A stretch of DNA of 64,000 bases, from NCBI GenBank assembly GCA_022605955.1, contig JAKCOZ010000005.1:4808001-4872000 (forward strand), read 5' to 3'. The stretch is from Rallus limicola. Its lineage: Eukaryota > Chordata > Aves > Gruiformes > Rallidae. A model generated the notes under the pieces. It made no database searches. It was given only the letters and a program-made list of their open reading frames with translations, and was not told the DNA's origin. Of this stretch, positions 63,632 through 64,000 are shown in pieces (the first letter of the stretch is position 1; the number at the start of each line of letters is the position of its first letter). A program made the translations under genes and the position numbers.

Positions 63632-64000
63632 ACTGTAACTTGTTTATTACAAAGGAAAGCAAAATATTCTTCTAAGTGACAGTAAATCATATTCTTGCAA
63701 GTAAGGATGCAACTTTCAGATAAACCTTGCTTCTGTAGGAAATCTGTGTGATCAATTCTCTTTAATCAAATAAATAACGCCCAGTGACCCTAAAGGGGAT
63801 GGAGAGGTTAAAGTAGACCTCAAAGCAACTCTTAGTGTATGATGTTGAAAGATAAATAAAAAAAATTAAAAATAAACCAAAACAACATTGACATCTATAC
63901 AAGAATTGCCTGCAAAACCAGAAAATAACAGCCTTGCTCTTAATATTGGTAAGATTTCATGTAAGTTACCAAATCCTGTTTGGCCACCAGATTTCAAGAA
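63632..64000. other. Unique AT-rich intron sequence, right edge
   Basis: Nothing was seen beyond short A-runs. Confidence 0.6.

Larger units (their letters stand above)
29019..64000 (-). other. SBF2: SBF2 intron 1 (partial, to the right edge)
   Basis: Everything right of the exon 2 acceptor is placed in intron 1. Exon 1 (encoding a start like MARLADYF and expected in a GC-rich promoter island) was not seen, and no CpG island exists in this half. This part carries most of the LTRs and the second long CR1. Confidence 0.75.

Noticed and set aside
1..64000. Search for SBF2 exon 1 and exon 3, CRISPR arrays, operons or other non-vertebrate systems
   Set aside because: None found. The only array-like structure is the module repeat inside the LTR.

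Overview
The window is avian nuclear DNA. It is AT-rich and almost gene-empty at exon level, and it carries chicken-repeat-1 (CR1) LINE copies ending in the bird-typical ATTCTGTGA/ATTCTATGA tails plus several bird endogenous-retrovirus LTRs. The LTR types recall those of neoavian birds; this is from memory, and I cannot name a species.

One exon anchors the window. On the minus strand, 28933-29018 encodes part of the N-terminal uDENN region of SBF2 (MTMR13, the myotubularin-related pseudophosphatase with a DENN Rab-exchange domain). It matches coding exon 2 as I remember the human protein, has a GTGAGT donor and a strong acceptor, and its phase fits the human gene. I found neither exon 1 (expected in a CpG island) nor exon 3 (FCQPGGWQL...), so 1-28932 is read as part of intron 2 and 29019-64000 as part of intron 1, with transcription from right to left.

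Layout: 1-3 kb holds old minus-strand CR1/L3-like fragments; 7.4-8.2 kb an old minus-strand CR1; 12.8-14.3 kb a young 5'-truncated CR1 with an open reverse-transcriptase frame; 14.3-28.9 kb mostly unique intron; 28.9-29.0 kb SBF2 exon 2; 29-41.7 kb unique intron with one exon-like segment at 39.2 kb; 41.7-51.1 kb CR1 3' ends and three LTRs of one family; 56.2 kb an LTR fragment; 58.6-60.2 kb a decayed CR1; 62.4-63.6 kb a complete solo LTR with a 5-bp target-site duplication.

The most interesting candidates are splice-level. A 99-nt segment at 39159-39257 on the SBF2 strand has both splice sites, is open only in the frame that fits the phase-1 intron 1, and would insert 33 residues without shifting frame. 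Exon 2 itself has a CAGCAG tandem acceptor. An exon-like segment at 17457-17552 could end the protein early through intronic polyadenylation. All three are inferences that need RNA evidence. No prokaryotic, CRISPR or operon-type system is present.
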